DNA of 64,000 bases from Apostichopus japonicus. Lineage: Eukaryota > Echinodermata > Holothuroidea > Aspidochirotida > Stichopodidae. The stretch covers positions 15,307,917 through 15,371,916 of the forward strand of contig NC_092571.1 in NCBI RefSeq assembly GCF_037975245.1, read 5' to 3'. The position numbers were made by a program, and so were the translations under genes. Below are positions 1-10,600 of this stretch, one piece after another (the stretch's first letter is position 1; every line of letters begins with the position of its first letter). The notes beneath the pieces are model-generated. The model ran no database searches and was not told the origin of the DNA. It was given only the letters and a program-made list of their open reading frames with translations.

Positions 1-73
1 CACTTTCAGAGTGCAGTTCACCTTTCTCCTTAGTTAGACTGGTCACTTTCAATTGAATCTCATCAAGAGCATT
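1..73 (-). CDS. Coiled-coil exon, unit A copy (partial, runs off window)
   Basis: This is the 5' part of the same exon that is complete at 27999-28166. A clear acceptor (TTATTTCAG on the minus strand) precedes codons reading NALDEIQLKV, phase 0. The encoded segment is rich in Leu, Glu, Lys and Ser and looks like a coiled coil. It lies downstream of a RING-type exon at 504-606 on the same strand. In this unit the gene can continue to the left, so this copy may belong to the functional locus. Confidence 0.5.
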
Positions 74-503
74 CTGAAATAACAAGATGTGAACAATAAT
101 GTAAGGGCCAAAAAACAAAAATTAACAGTTATTTTTTATGAGTTTCTCTTAAGCTTAGCCTAGTCTTGTAACTGAACATTGGATTACTACAATGAGATTA
201 CTTAAAGAAACTAAAGATGAGTGAAAGCATAAAGAGCTTGAGGAGCAACACGAGACTGACTCTCTAGGTACTCAACATGCAAAATAAATATTAATTGAAA
301 GAGTGAACAAATATAATGAAAATATACTATGTAAACTAAGTACTGCAGAATAGCATGTCCAATGGTAGCTCTCACCAGTAATGGGGATAATGTGAACAGT
401 TACAACCTCCAGTATTATATTTTTCAGAAACTTTTGCATTATTTATCATCATCATGGTAACAAGTTTGAAGACCATCAAAGAAGACCTTAAATTACTACT
501 AAC

Positions 504-606
504 CATTTGTCATGTCATGGTACACATGCCCAAAGGGACATGCAGAGACCACCTGATGATCTAACTCCAGACATTCTGAACAGATGGTACAGACAACACT
601 TGGCAT
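504..606 (-). CDS. RING-type first exon, unit A copy (TRAIP-like at best)
   Basis: Starting at the ATG whose complement is at 604-606, the exon reads MPSVVCTICSECLELDHQVV and ends near GHVYHDM before a possible donor GTTAGT. The CxxC (CTIC) at the start and the GHVYH further on resemble the first half of a C3HC4 RING finger. The N-terminal CTIC context recalls TRAIP, an E3 ubiquitin ligase with RING plus coiled coil. The cysteine expected directly before GH is replaced (CPFGH), the following Cys is not seen, and no exon carrying the second half of the RING was found. The exon ends in phase 1, whereas the coiled-coil exon begins in phase 0, so at least one exon would be missing between them. 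The open frame continues upstream to 870, probably as 5' UTR. Confidence 0.4.
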
Positions 607-1960
607 GATTAAACAGCCAATCAGCAGCAATGCACTAGGATACCATCTCTGTGTGAAAAACAACACAATTACTGTAGGACAAATACAAGTGTGTATTTGT
701 AGTAGCCAGACTTGTTGTGCAGTTCTGGGTAGGGATATGAGTACCAGTTCAAAACCTTGAGGATGAGTACCACAACATTTTCTAAGTACCAGTGCAAAGT
801 CAGAGTAATCCAAATTACTGTGATCATTTACAAGAACAGTTTCACACTGACATCTAAGCCTAAACTTCACAAAGTTCTAACTCTAAACTTAATTTCCAAT
901 GGGACCTTGGCCCAAAGAATCATGAGCAAGAAATCCAATTTAAAGTTGGTTAGAAACACATTGTAGCACACTCCAGAACAAGGTTTATATACATATCTTC
1001 CCCGATACACATCTTAGTAACTCGGAAATTTTGTCCTTTATACCATGGCATCACATACCTTAAAATAACTATGATTCCTGTAGAATTTCCAGTTCTATGC
1101 TGACACCAAAAAAATGTGACAAAAATCCCATTCAGCTAACTATTGCAATTATGAGGTCATTGCTGTAAATTTGGCCAATGTTATATGATTAATGGAATAC
1201 CGTAAGTTTGCAATAGTAATCTCAATAAAGTTCTTTTAAAGGATAGCAGTAATGACAATCTTGCTGATGTTACTCAGTGGTTTAGTTCTATCCTTCAGCT
1301 ATTTGATTTCATTGACGGTTTGACCAAATTGCACCGTAAGTAGAGAGAATTATATAGTACTTGAATTAAAGGTGCAAGTCAAACTCATTTTAAACTGCAA
1401 TCCAGTATTGTAATGTAATACATAAATAGCATTGACATTACACAAAAATATATCAAAATACAAAATAGATGTTTTCATTGTTTCACTGCACGGCAAATTT
1501 GGCCATTTCTGGTTTGAACTTTGCAGATTAAAATTTTTATTGAAAAAGTGGCTACAAGTTGACTCAGAGAAATTACACTGTACAGGTATATCATTGTAAC
1601 TACATGTGTAGCACAGGGTTCCAGTTACTATCCAGTGCCATTCCAGCGCCATAGGTTTCGATCCTTCCCCCATAAAGGAAAGGCTCGAAACCCATGTTGG
1701 AGAGGTACATTTTAGGAATGGATTTTACACAGGAATTTATTTGTAAAACTTTTTTGATTCACGTCGAAGGATAGGTACACCGTCTTCAAATGTGATGGTT
1801 TGCTGGATAGACTGAATTGTATTTAAGAATAAGTTGGGACTAGATGCACAGTCTTTTATGTACATGTTGATTGAATAGTTTTAAAATGTAAAGTTCAAAA
1901 TAAAATAAAACTGTTAACACACTGCTTATCCACTAGAGAGCCTGTGTAATAGAATGTGTA
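607..1960. other. No gene recognised
   Basis: AT-rich sequence upstream of the RING-type exon, conserved almost unchanged at 28702-30060. Short open frames here (757-966 plus, 1350-1673 minus) have no recognisable domain. Promoter and 5' UTR of the RING-type gene would lie here, but I see no decisive TATA or initiator signal. Confidence 0.5.
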
Positions 1961-1966
1961 TACAGT

Positions 1967-2033
1967 AAGTAAGTTGGCCTTTTAGCCTCTGAAGAAGATC
2001 CTGCTAGAGTCGAAACGTCAGGCCAACTTACTT
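1967..2033 (+). repeat. Hairpin with hammerhead-like core motif
   Basis: A 13-bp inverted repeat (AAGTAAGTTGGCC at 1967-1979, GGCCAACTTACTT at 2021-2033) encloses CTGAAGA (1989-1995), a short stem-loop and GAAAC (2012-2016). The order CUGANGA, stem, GAAA is that of a hammerhead ribozyme core, but with A in place of the fourth-position U and without an obvious cleavage-site strand. The repeated copy is at 30065-30131. Similar CTGAAGA...GAAACG cassettes occur in retroelement ends, so a transposon remnant is the likeliest origin. Confidence 0.5.
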
Positions 2034-2452
2034 TTACACAAAATGTAAGTTCGTAAGAGTCGATACACTGTCTTCAAATGTATAATATAGGCTATGCCTA
2101 AAACTGGGCTAGTATACAGTAGTAACACTAACTTTCTGACTAACAGTAGCAGTACACTTGCCTCAGAGGAACAATCAATGTGTGATTTGTTCATACGCCT
2201 AGCTTACTGTAGCCTAGCCTTTGCCTGAGTTTGGACACTTGAGGAAAGGAAAACCATTATACCTCTTTCACTCCGGCAAAAGCCGTGTTAGACACGGTAA
2301 TACAATTAATTTAATTTTAGCAAATGTTTTGCCGATTCTACCGTACTCTGGCTGACAGCAGCGTTATAACTTTTATGACAGGGCCGGCCGATATATAGCG
2401 CGCTGACTCGTTTGGGTTGCAAAATTGAACAGGCCGCCGTAAACTTGGCGGG

Positions 2453-3001
2453 CGTATGGAACGCCATGTAAACTTTAATTCAATACACAGAGATATCTTC
2501 AATTTAATTCGAGATATGTGCAATTCATTTCAGGTATCTCAAATTAAATTGAAGATATCTCGCATTATTTCAGGTATCTCCAATTCAGTTTTCGATATCA
2601 GACATTGCATTTTCGATATCTTTAATTTATTTTAGATATCAAGAAATATATTAAAGGTATCAAAATAGAAACATTATTAAAGATATCTCGAATTGTATTC
2701 GAGATATCCAAAATTGAATTAGAGATATCAAGAATTCGAATTAGAGATATCCAAAATTGAATTAGAGATATCGTGAATACAAACTTGAATCAGAGATACT
2801 GGGGAAACAATTAGAGATATCCAAAATAGAATTAGAGATATCAAGAATTCTTAACTTGAATATTCTTGATATTTCTAATTTCAATGAATTAGAGATATCT
2901 GGAAATGAATTAGAGATATCTCAACATGAATAAGAGATATCCAAAGATGTATTAGAGATATCTGTAATTGTTGAATAAATGTTAAAATGGCGTTCCATAC
3001 G
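2453..3001. mobile_element. MITE-like element filled with GATATC repeats, unit A
   Basis: The element is bounded by a perfect 15-bp inverted repeat, CGTATGGAACGCCAT (2453-2467) and ATGGCGTTCCATACG (2987-3001). If TGGAACGCCAT is the true terminus, the flanking dinucleotide is TA on both sides, as for Tc1/mariner-type elements. The interior is a degenerate tandem array around the palindrome GATATC, with units such as GAATTAGAGATATCCAAA. No transposase frame is present. Unit B has a slightly longer copy. Confidence 0.75.
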
Positions 3002-5030
3002 TACTTCTCGACATTAGCCTATACCTGCTGATCATCACATGGATTTTTTTTGGGGGGGGGGTACGGGTGGTGATGAGCCCAGCTTCATTAAAACCCTTTT
3101 CGCCCCTGTTTGAAGGAACCTTTGTAAAAACCCTTGCATTTCGACCGGTATTAGTTGGTGATTATCTGATGTACTTCTCTCATATTCCTACTTCACATCA
3201 CAGCAATGAAACTAATCTCTTCTATATACTTGTGCTTTATATACCTTTAAAGGACAGCTCTAATATATACTACTGCACAGAGCCGTTTATAGTCTATCTA
3301 CGGTTCTGCTACTGCATAAGTTTAACGCCCTCTTTTTACGTCTACATTTTGAAGCTTCATGTTGTTGATATGTCACTTGTTGCAAACACGCACAGCTTTT
3401 GTGGCAAACACTTACTTTATAGACCGACCATGCATGCTGTTTGTAACACACTTTTGGCAAAACTATATATGTTTACTATACTAATATACTATGAATTTCA
3501 TGAGATGCTCTATGCTTTTCTTTAAATACCTTTCATGGGTGGCAGTGTGCCATTGGTATATGTAACTCTCAGAGTTGTGACGAGTTCCTTTTAACACTGA
3601 GTCGATTCGTAACTAGGTATTTTATCCTGGCTAGAGAAGAGTATCTTTAATTGAAGCATTGTATTATTCCTCGGACAAAGCTTGTTATGAAATCTAGTGT
3701 TAGAGCCTAAAGATAAACAATTATTCGAAATAAAGAGAATAGACAAATCTCTTAGAGTTATGGCTTTTTAAAGAAAGCAAGCCTGAAGTTGTAACCATAT
3801 CAGATTTACTGTAGGAGATTTAGCAAGAGTTGCGTAGTATTCCTAATTGACAGGGGTGAGTGGGGTTGAACTACCACTCCCCCCCCCCCCCTCTGAACCC
3901 TGCGCAAATATTTAAATGTAGTTATTAACACTAATAGTAGACGAATATATTATATGCATCTTATTAGTGAATTTAGCATAAATACCATTTTCGAAATGAT
4001 GATACTTGGAAGTTGTCTCTATAGCTTTCTATGGCTTTGTGAACATGATACAATCAGGAGATGTGACGTCACAGCTGCACATCGAGAGGTTTGTCATTTC
4101 CCTTATGACGATACTAGATAGGAACAATCAAGATATGTACTCAGTAATTAATGATTAATCTTTGCCCAGTAAAGATAACTTTTTTTTCGGGCGTCCTCAG
4201 AAAAAAAGCATCAAAAGTGTATCATTTAATAGCTTAAATTTGTTAAAATAAGTTAGTTTTCTATTGTTTGGAAATAATTGAGTCCACAATGGATTGACTC
4301 TAAGGACATCAAATAAAAGCACTTTTGAACTCTTTTGTTTGGTACTGCATTGTTTTTTGTTACAGAAGTAAAAAATTCCTGCGAAATGTTGGTCGAAATT
4401 ATATTACAATATAAGGTTAAACAAATATCAAATGATCCATTGAGATATCCATGTTTGCTGATTAATTTTTCATATGAAACTGGTTAATATAATGTTACTT
4501 TAGAGATATACTCATTATGTTTTATAAAGGAATTTTATATGAATATTACTTTCTATCCTCCATTAAAAATTCTTGGGCTTTATTTTTATATGAATATATT
4601 TTTACAGTTTCTAATTACATTTGACAATTAATTTGTTGACTTAGTTATCAAATGAAGCAAATATTAAAAGCTGACCAGAGAATAGGTTATTTTGAAGAAA
4701 AATAATTTAAGATAGATGGCTGGTTGACTTGCTGTATGTATGGGTGAATAGTCAGAATAAAACCCACAAAGACGCTTTAAAATGATGTTATCTGTTCTAG
4801 CTTTTTATGTGTAGCACGTATAGATTCACCTGAAGACCTTAATGGAAGTTAAGGCAGGGTAGTGGTAGGGTGGGAAATCAGTGGGGCTAGGATGGGGGGG
4901 GGGTATGTATCAGTTGGAGAGCTGATGAAGTTGGACCTAGTACTGGGAAACAAATTGCTTCCCAAAGCAACAAGAAGGGTAAAAAAACAGCAGATGGGTA
5001 AATGACATTCACCACATTTATTCAATAAAT
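3002..5030. other. No gene recognised
   Basis: AT-rich intergenic sequence conserved in unit B. It holds poly-G/C runs at about 3050-3061 and 3881-3892 and one palindromic CRE-type site TGACGTCA at 4064-4071. The open frame 3067-3525 has no domain features. Its unit B counterpart (about 31208-31670) carries small indels, including inserted bases near 31483, that shift the frame, so I do not call it a gene. Confidence 0.5.
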
Positions 5031-5040
5031 ACACATAGTA

Positions 5041-5134
5041 TATATATATATATATATACATATATATAAACACATATTTATATATATACATGTATTTATA
5101 TATATATATAACATATATACATATATATATACAC

Positions 5135-5204
<70 letters not shown>

Positions 5205-5485
5205 CATACATACATAAATGTTCAAACATCTATATATCTATTATTATATCTTGAGTAAATATTAACATTCAATTTCCAATTCCATATATAATGTGCGGTA
5301 AGTTAAATAATATTAGTCAAGACATTTGAAATACAAACGATCATATGATTAACGTAATAATGTTTATATATATATATATACATGTATATGTATATACATA
5401 TATATATATATATATTTACTTGTATATATATATGTATATATATGTGTTTAATATATATATGTATATATGTATATGCATATATATA

Positions 5486-5543
<58 letters not shown>

Positions 5544-5692
5544 CGTTAATCTTCAAACATCTATATATTTATTATTACATCTTGAGTAAATATTAACATT
5601 AAATTTCCAATTCCATATATAATGTGCGGTAAGTTAAATAATATTAGTCAAGACATTTGAAATACAAACGATCATATGATTAACGTAATACT
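5041..5692. repeat. AT/TATACA microsatellite with internal duplication
   Basis: Long (TA)n and TATATACA-type tracts at 5041-5215 and 5365-5541. The unique segment that follows the first tract (5228-5360) is repeated after the second (5561-5692), so about 333 bp has been tandemly duplicated. Unit B has only one copy of that segment (about 33460-33590). Open frames rich in Tyr and Ile here are products of the dinucleotide repeat. Confidence 0.9.
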
Positions 5693-7356
5693 TACATCGA
5701 TAAGACCGTACCTACTATGCTACCCTTCCCCCCCCCCCCAACCCCTCCCCTTCAAATCAATATTCTGTTTGAGGTTTCTAAATATAGTGCAAGACCTCAT
5801 GCTACTTTTATTCACTATAAAATAAACTAAGAAGGGTTTGGTTGAATTCAATTTAATAAAAAATGACCCACTTTTGTTGGAGCTGTTATCTAATCCATTG
5901 CAATGTAAATCCATGAAGATCCCAAATTAAGATTTAACACCTATTTCCCAAGCATCTATGTGTGCTCACATTTGAGGAGGAACCAACAAGTTTGAAAAGA
6001 ATGGAAAAAAAATACAACTTTTCTTAGACTGATCTAGGTTACAATGTCCATTACATATACTAATATGACAAAAGTGGTGATGATAATAAAAGTATGTTGT
6101 TTTTATGTATAAGTACAATATTATATTTTTATAGCTTGTGGTCTTCTACTCAATCAATTACATTGAACACTAAACATAATACACGAAAATAATATTTCTT
6201 TTCTTCATTTTGTCAAACAATTTCAGGTTATTTTTGTTTATTCTAAATTAAAATACATGTTATTTTCATCTAAAATTTTTAGATCGATCTGTTTTCTGTT
6301 TTAATTTCCATTATTATCAAAGTATTGACTTTTTGGTAAGAATTATTTACATCCTTTCAATGAGTACAATATATTCTAAATAAAATAACAAATCTGTTTT
6401 GAATAATATTTTCTGACACAAGTCTTTTGCAGGGTTGAAGATTTAGGCTAAACAGTAACTCCAGTTTATTTTTCGTTTATCAATACAAACAAAATAGAAA
6501 ACTAAGAAAATCTACAAATATTCATATCAATTTAAAACAGTAGTACCAATTTACTCACCTTCAAGAGAAAATATATGTATGTAACTATACATATATATTG
6601 TCAAAAATGGGGTAAAGGAATTTACTCTCAAAATGTAAAAGATATTAATCTGTAAATATGATAGCAATTGTCAACAAAATGATGAAGTGATATTAAGTTC
6701 TTTTATGTTATAAGAAACAAATTGCAGCGATTAGTTCCTTACTTTGAGTGTTTGAAGTTATTGAAAAATATAACTGCAAACTTACAAAATGATTATTTTA
6801 TCGTATTTCAACTATTTAATTCTTTTTTATTTAAAGGATGAATCATACACTTACAAAATCATTAGTAAATTCAACCGTATATATTTTTAATTGTTTGGTG
6901 ATCCATTATGGATCTTACATTTGGACAATAACTTTTAAACAAAATTTAGAAATACTTGCTCATACTACTAAGTAAATCATAATTTTCCAATAAAAAGTTT
7001 AATTTAATTAAATATAGAAGTGATAGATTTACCAATTTTCTGCAAAACATCACATTGGTAACTTCTAATGAAATTAATAAGAACATTTGACAGGAAATTG
7101 TTCAATTATACAGCACTTCACTTGAGTCATTTGTTCATATATTTACAAATTACTCAAATTATCAAGATGCAGCAAGTACTCATTTTGACATTCTATCTGA
7201 AGTTTCTTGACAAAAAAGTCAGCCTTTCGACATCTTTCTGATTTTCATTGACATATTTCACTGCACAGTTTCAGAAATGATTTCGATGACATCTTGTTTT
7301 TTTAAATTTGTAAAAGGTACAGTTTTAAAAGATAATATTAACATTTCTCAATCATG
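5693..7356. other. 3' flank of fibrinogen-related gene A
   Basis: Very AT-rich sequence downstream of the stop codon of gene A (minus strand). It should contain the 3' UTR and poly(A) site; several candidate AATAAA complements exist and none stands out. A C-run at 5728-5739 marks the left part. No other gene is seen. Confidence 0.4.
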
Positions 7357-7613
7357 TTAATTACAGCTTATACAATGTCGGATCTTCATCTCAGAGGATA
7401 TGATGCTTTCTCTGTTGGGTAGACCATTCCAGTTAATGTAGGTTGAATCATGTTTGGAACCGTAGACACCGTTAAGGTTTGTGTAATCGCCATTACATGT
7501 TTTATGCCACCAACCACCCTGTGTGATATCGGCACAATTGTTACTTTCAGTATTGTCCATATCAGTTGTACTAAATGCTTTACCATTCTGATCGCTGAGA
7601 CCATCACTGAGAC
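7357..7613 (-). CDS. FReD exon 3 (terminal), gene A
   Basis: Acceptor GTCTTGCAG precedes a phase-1 start that completes a Ser codon. The exon carries LSDGLSDQNGKAF, the FSTTDMDN calcium-site segment, the NNCAD...TC cysteine pair, GGWWH and NLNGVYG, and ends with EMKIR, HCISCN and TAA. Compared with copy B it shows about 16 replacement codons and one codon indel but only about 4 silent changes. The extra Cys pair after EMKIR is unusual for FReDs and is kept in both copies. Confidence 0.85.
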
Positions 7614-10600
7614 CTGCAAGACATGAAGATATTAATGGAATAATTACAGAGCGATATACGGTAGATACCTGCATTAGCATCTGTGATTTATTGTTCACAA
7701 ATGATATTAAGCCTCTGGAGTGCTCTTTATTTCACGAAGATATTTATTTCACCAAAAATATTCACAATAATTTCACGGATTGACTTCAATGCATACAACT
7801 TTTTCAGAATGTGCAAATGGATAGATTGAGAAAAAATAAACATTACGCTGTCATAGCTTATATTAGGTAACATCACTCACATGTTGTTTGATTAATTTCC
7901 ATAAATTATTCAGTCCCCATCGTCTTAATAATTAAATTCCATATTGCCCATATGCTTGTTATTATTCTAATACTGAGAATAATGAGAATACTCCAAGTTC
8001 AGCTAGGAACAAGTTTTACATGTGCAAGCATAAAATTGCTTTCGACAAATTCAGTCCTATTATGATCATTTCAAAATTATTACAATATTATAGAGAAATA
8101 AAAAAGGAACAGAATGAACAATCAGTGACATTTTGGTCAAAACAATCAAACAGAAGATTAAATGCCCGGATGTGTTGTACATGTCATATGTACTGAGTGA
8201 GCTTAGATATTTCTGACAGGTACTATCACTGGAACCTGCAAGTAATAACATTTTCGATTTCAAGGAGAGTAGAAAGGAGAGTGGGAAAAGGAGGTCACGA
8301 TATAAAGAACCATTTACCTTGATTTTTACTTAACCGGTTAGATGTATCGAGGAATAATCTTGGGCCTCATTCCTTATGCTTACTCTTCATATTTTTAATT
8401 TTCAAGAATAATGGACAGATGCTTTTTAGCAACACAATGATAGACCAATCCTATATATGTACAGTTTCTGACTTATATATCATAGAGTTCATAAACCATT
8501 TATTTTGATGTAAACAACATTTAGAGGATGCCAAAAATTCCAAGATCTCATAGTAGTATCTTTCTCATGAGTTTGTTTTTTCTATTCTCAATTTTCTTTG
8601 TTTGCTTTTTTCTATTTTCCATATTGAATCCCTTAACTCTATTGCTAGCATTCTCTTCATCAAAGTTGATTGCCCACAAGATGCTCTATTCCAGATAAGC
8701 AGTGGCGGCATAAAGGAAGGCGGTATCAGGGGACTTGCCCCAATCCCCATGCTCCCCCTCATAGTTTCCCCTCCCCTCGTCGGCTTCTCTAAACAATACT
8801 GATGCCCATGTGACCCCACAATTGGTCTGTGATGTGTTCTTTATACAGTTGCATTTTTCCACTTCTAGAATCCACCCCCCCCCCCCTTAAAAAGAAGAAC
8901 AACAACAACAACTAAGCATTTATTGCTTTTTCTTTGTGTTTCTTTTCATAATTTCAAATTAGAATGTTGCTGTGAAGCGTATTCTAGTTTGTGTTAACAT
9001 ATTGTTTTCATGTTGTTATTATGACGTCACACATGGCTTGCGTTTGGTGGTTTGCTCTATGGTGTGGCGGGCTATGAATCACGCGCTATAGAAGCGTGTA
9101 CAGATGTTTTGTTTTGAATGATTCGGTTTGTGGGGCTGGAAGACAGCCAAACTGGTTCAAATTGGTTGAGTGCTCATTTGCATGTGCTCATCTGCATATA
9201 GGGTTGGCATTCAACCGATCAATAGTTGGGTGAGGGGTTAGCTTTAAGTTTGGACCAATCAGGTTCAAGGGCAGAGCGTGTGACCTGTGCATCGCGTCGT
9301 AATTTTTTAATTGTAGAATCGGGGGTTTAGGTGTCTCCTAAAGATGTATCGGGGAGTTTAAGTTTATCTCCCGAAGCCTACAGACGTGTAACAGAGGGCT
9401 CCGTAATTTATATTTATAATCAGCATTTATGCTCGTGTATTTTAATCATCCCAAGTTATATACAATACAAATCATCACACCCTTAACTTAAGGGGAAAGT
9501 TTACATAAGATCACACAAATTTTCACCTGGAGAAAGCAAACAGCATGAGAACTGTTACTGCTTGAACTCATAACCTTAGGCCAATATTTAACACTCACGT
9601 CTACAAACGAACGGAATTACTATGCATTTGCAAACACAATTGTGTTTGTCTACTTACTGTTGTTGCCACGAAATCCAGACGCATGCAACTTGTACTTTTC
9701 CCCCTCTTCCTTGATGTGAAAATTCCTATAACAAGCGTGGTATGTAGTCCCACTGTTGCCCACAAGATCGATCCGAAGTCTTTGTTTGCGGTCCTCCTTT
9801 GTCAGGTTATGCAACTTTTCATTTCCAAGCCAAAACTCATGATCCAGCTGTCCAAACCCATCTTTATAGCTGGTCCAGTTACGATTGAAATCGACAGAAC
9901 CGTTCACACGACGCCGCTGAAAAACCTTTACAAAAAAACAAACAAGCAAGAACAAAATTAAAGGATTACAAAAACAAAGATATAAAAGTGATTAAAGATC
10001 AACAATAAGGATTTATACGTAGACATTCACGGTGTATTACAGCGGCAGATGTAGGATTTTACAAAGGAGGGGTGTGGCCCTGGGGTCCTTGAAGCCAACT
10101 CCCATGTTAGGGGTGTGGCTCCTTCCTCTGAGAACAAAAAGTACAATTTTAGACCTAGAATGTTGCATTTTGAGGCTATAAATTATGTGTACACACATTT
10201 ACTGATTGTGTGTTTTTATGGAATTGAAAAGGAGTGTGGTGTAGAGCCCCATATGCCCTGGATCCACACCTGTATTGAAACTATCTACTGTACTTATTCA
10301 CCAGACTCCTTAAAAATGTTTCAGGATATTAGCATGCGAGATATGTTAGCAACGATATACCAACAGCCATAGAACTAACGATGAATCATTTAAGGCAGGA
10401 CTTGTGGCATAACTTTAGTCTTGATATGTCATAGTCCAACAACAATGATACCTTGGGTGCTCCGTAGTGTTTGTATAGCTGTTAGGTTTCTAGAAATGCA
10501 GCTCTAAAATTGGTCACGTCTGCAATGCTCCTTTACGGATGCTCCTAAATGGTTGATAACGTCGGCTCCTCAGTTCAGGCCCAACATTTTAAAGTAAAGC

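Noticed and set aside
3067-3525. 152-aa plus-strand frame
   Set aside because: The unit B counterpart is frameshifted by small indels despite very high overall identity. No domain and no splice or promoter support.
4849-5596. Tyr/Ile-rich frames
   Set aside because: Translation of TA/TATACA microsatellites.
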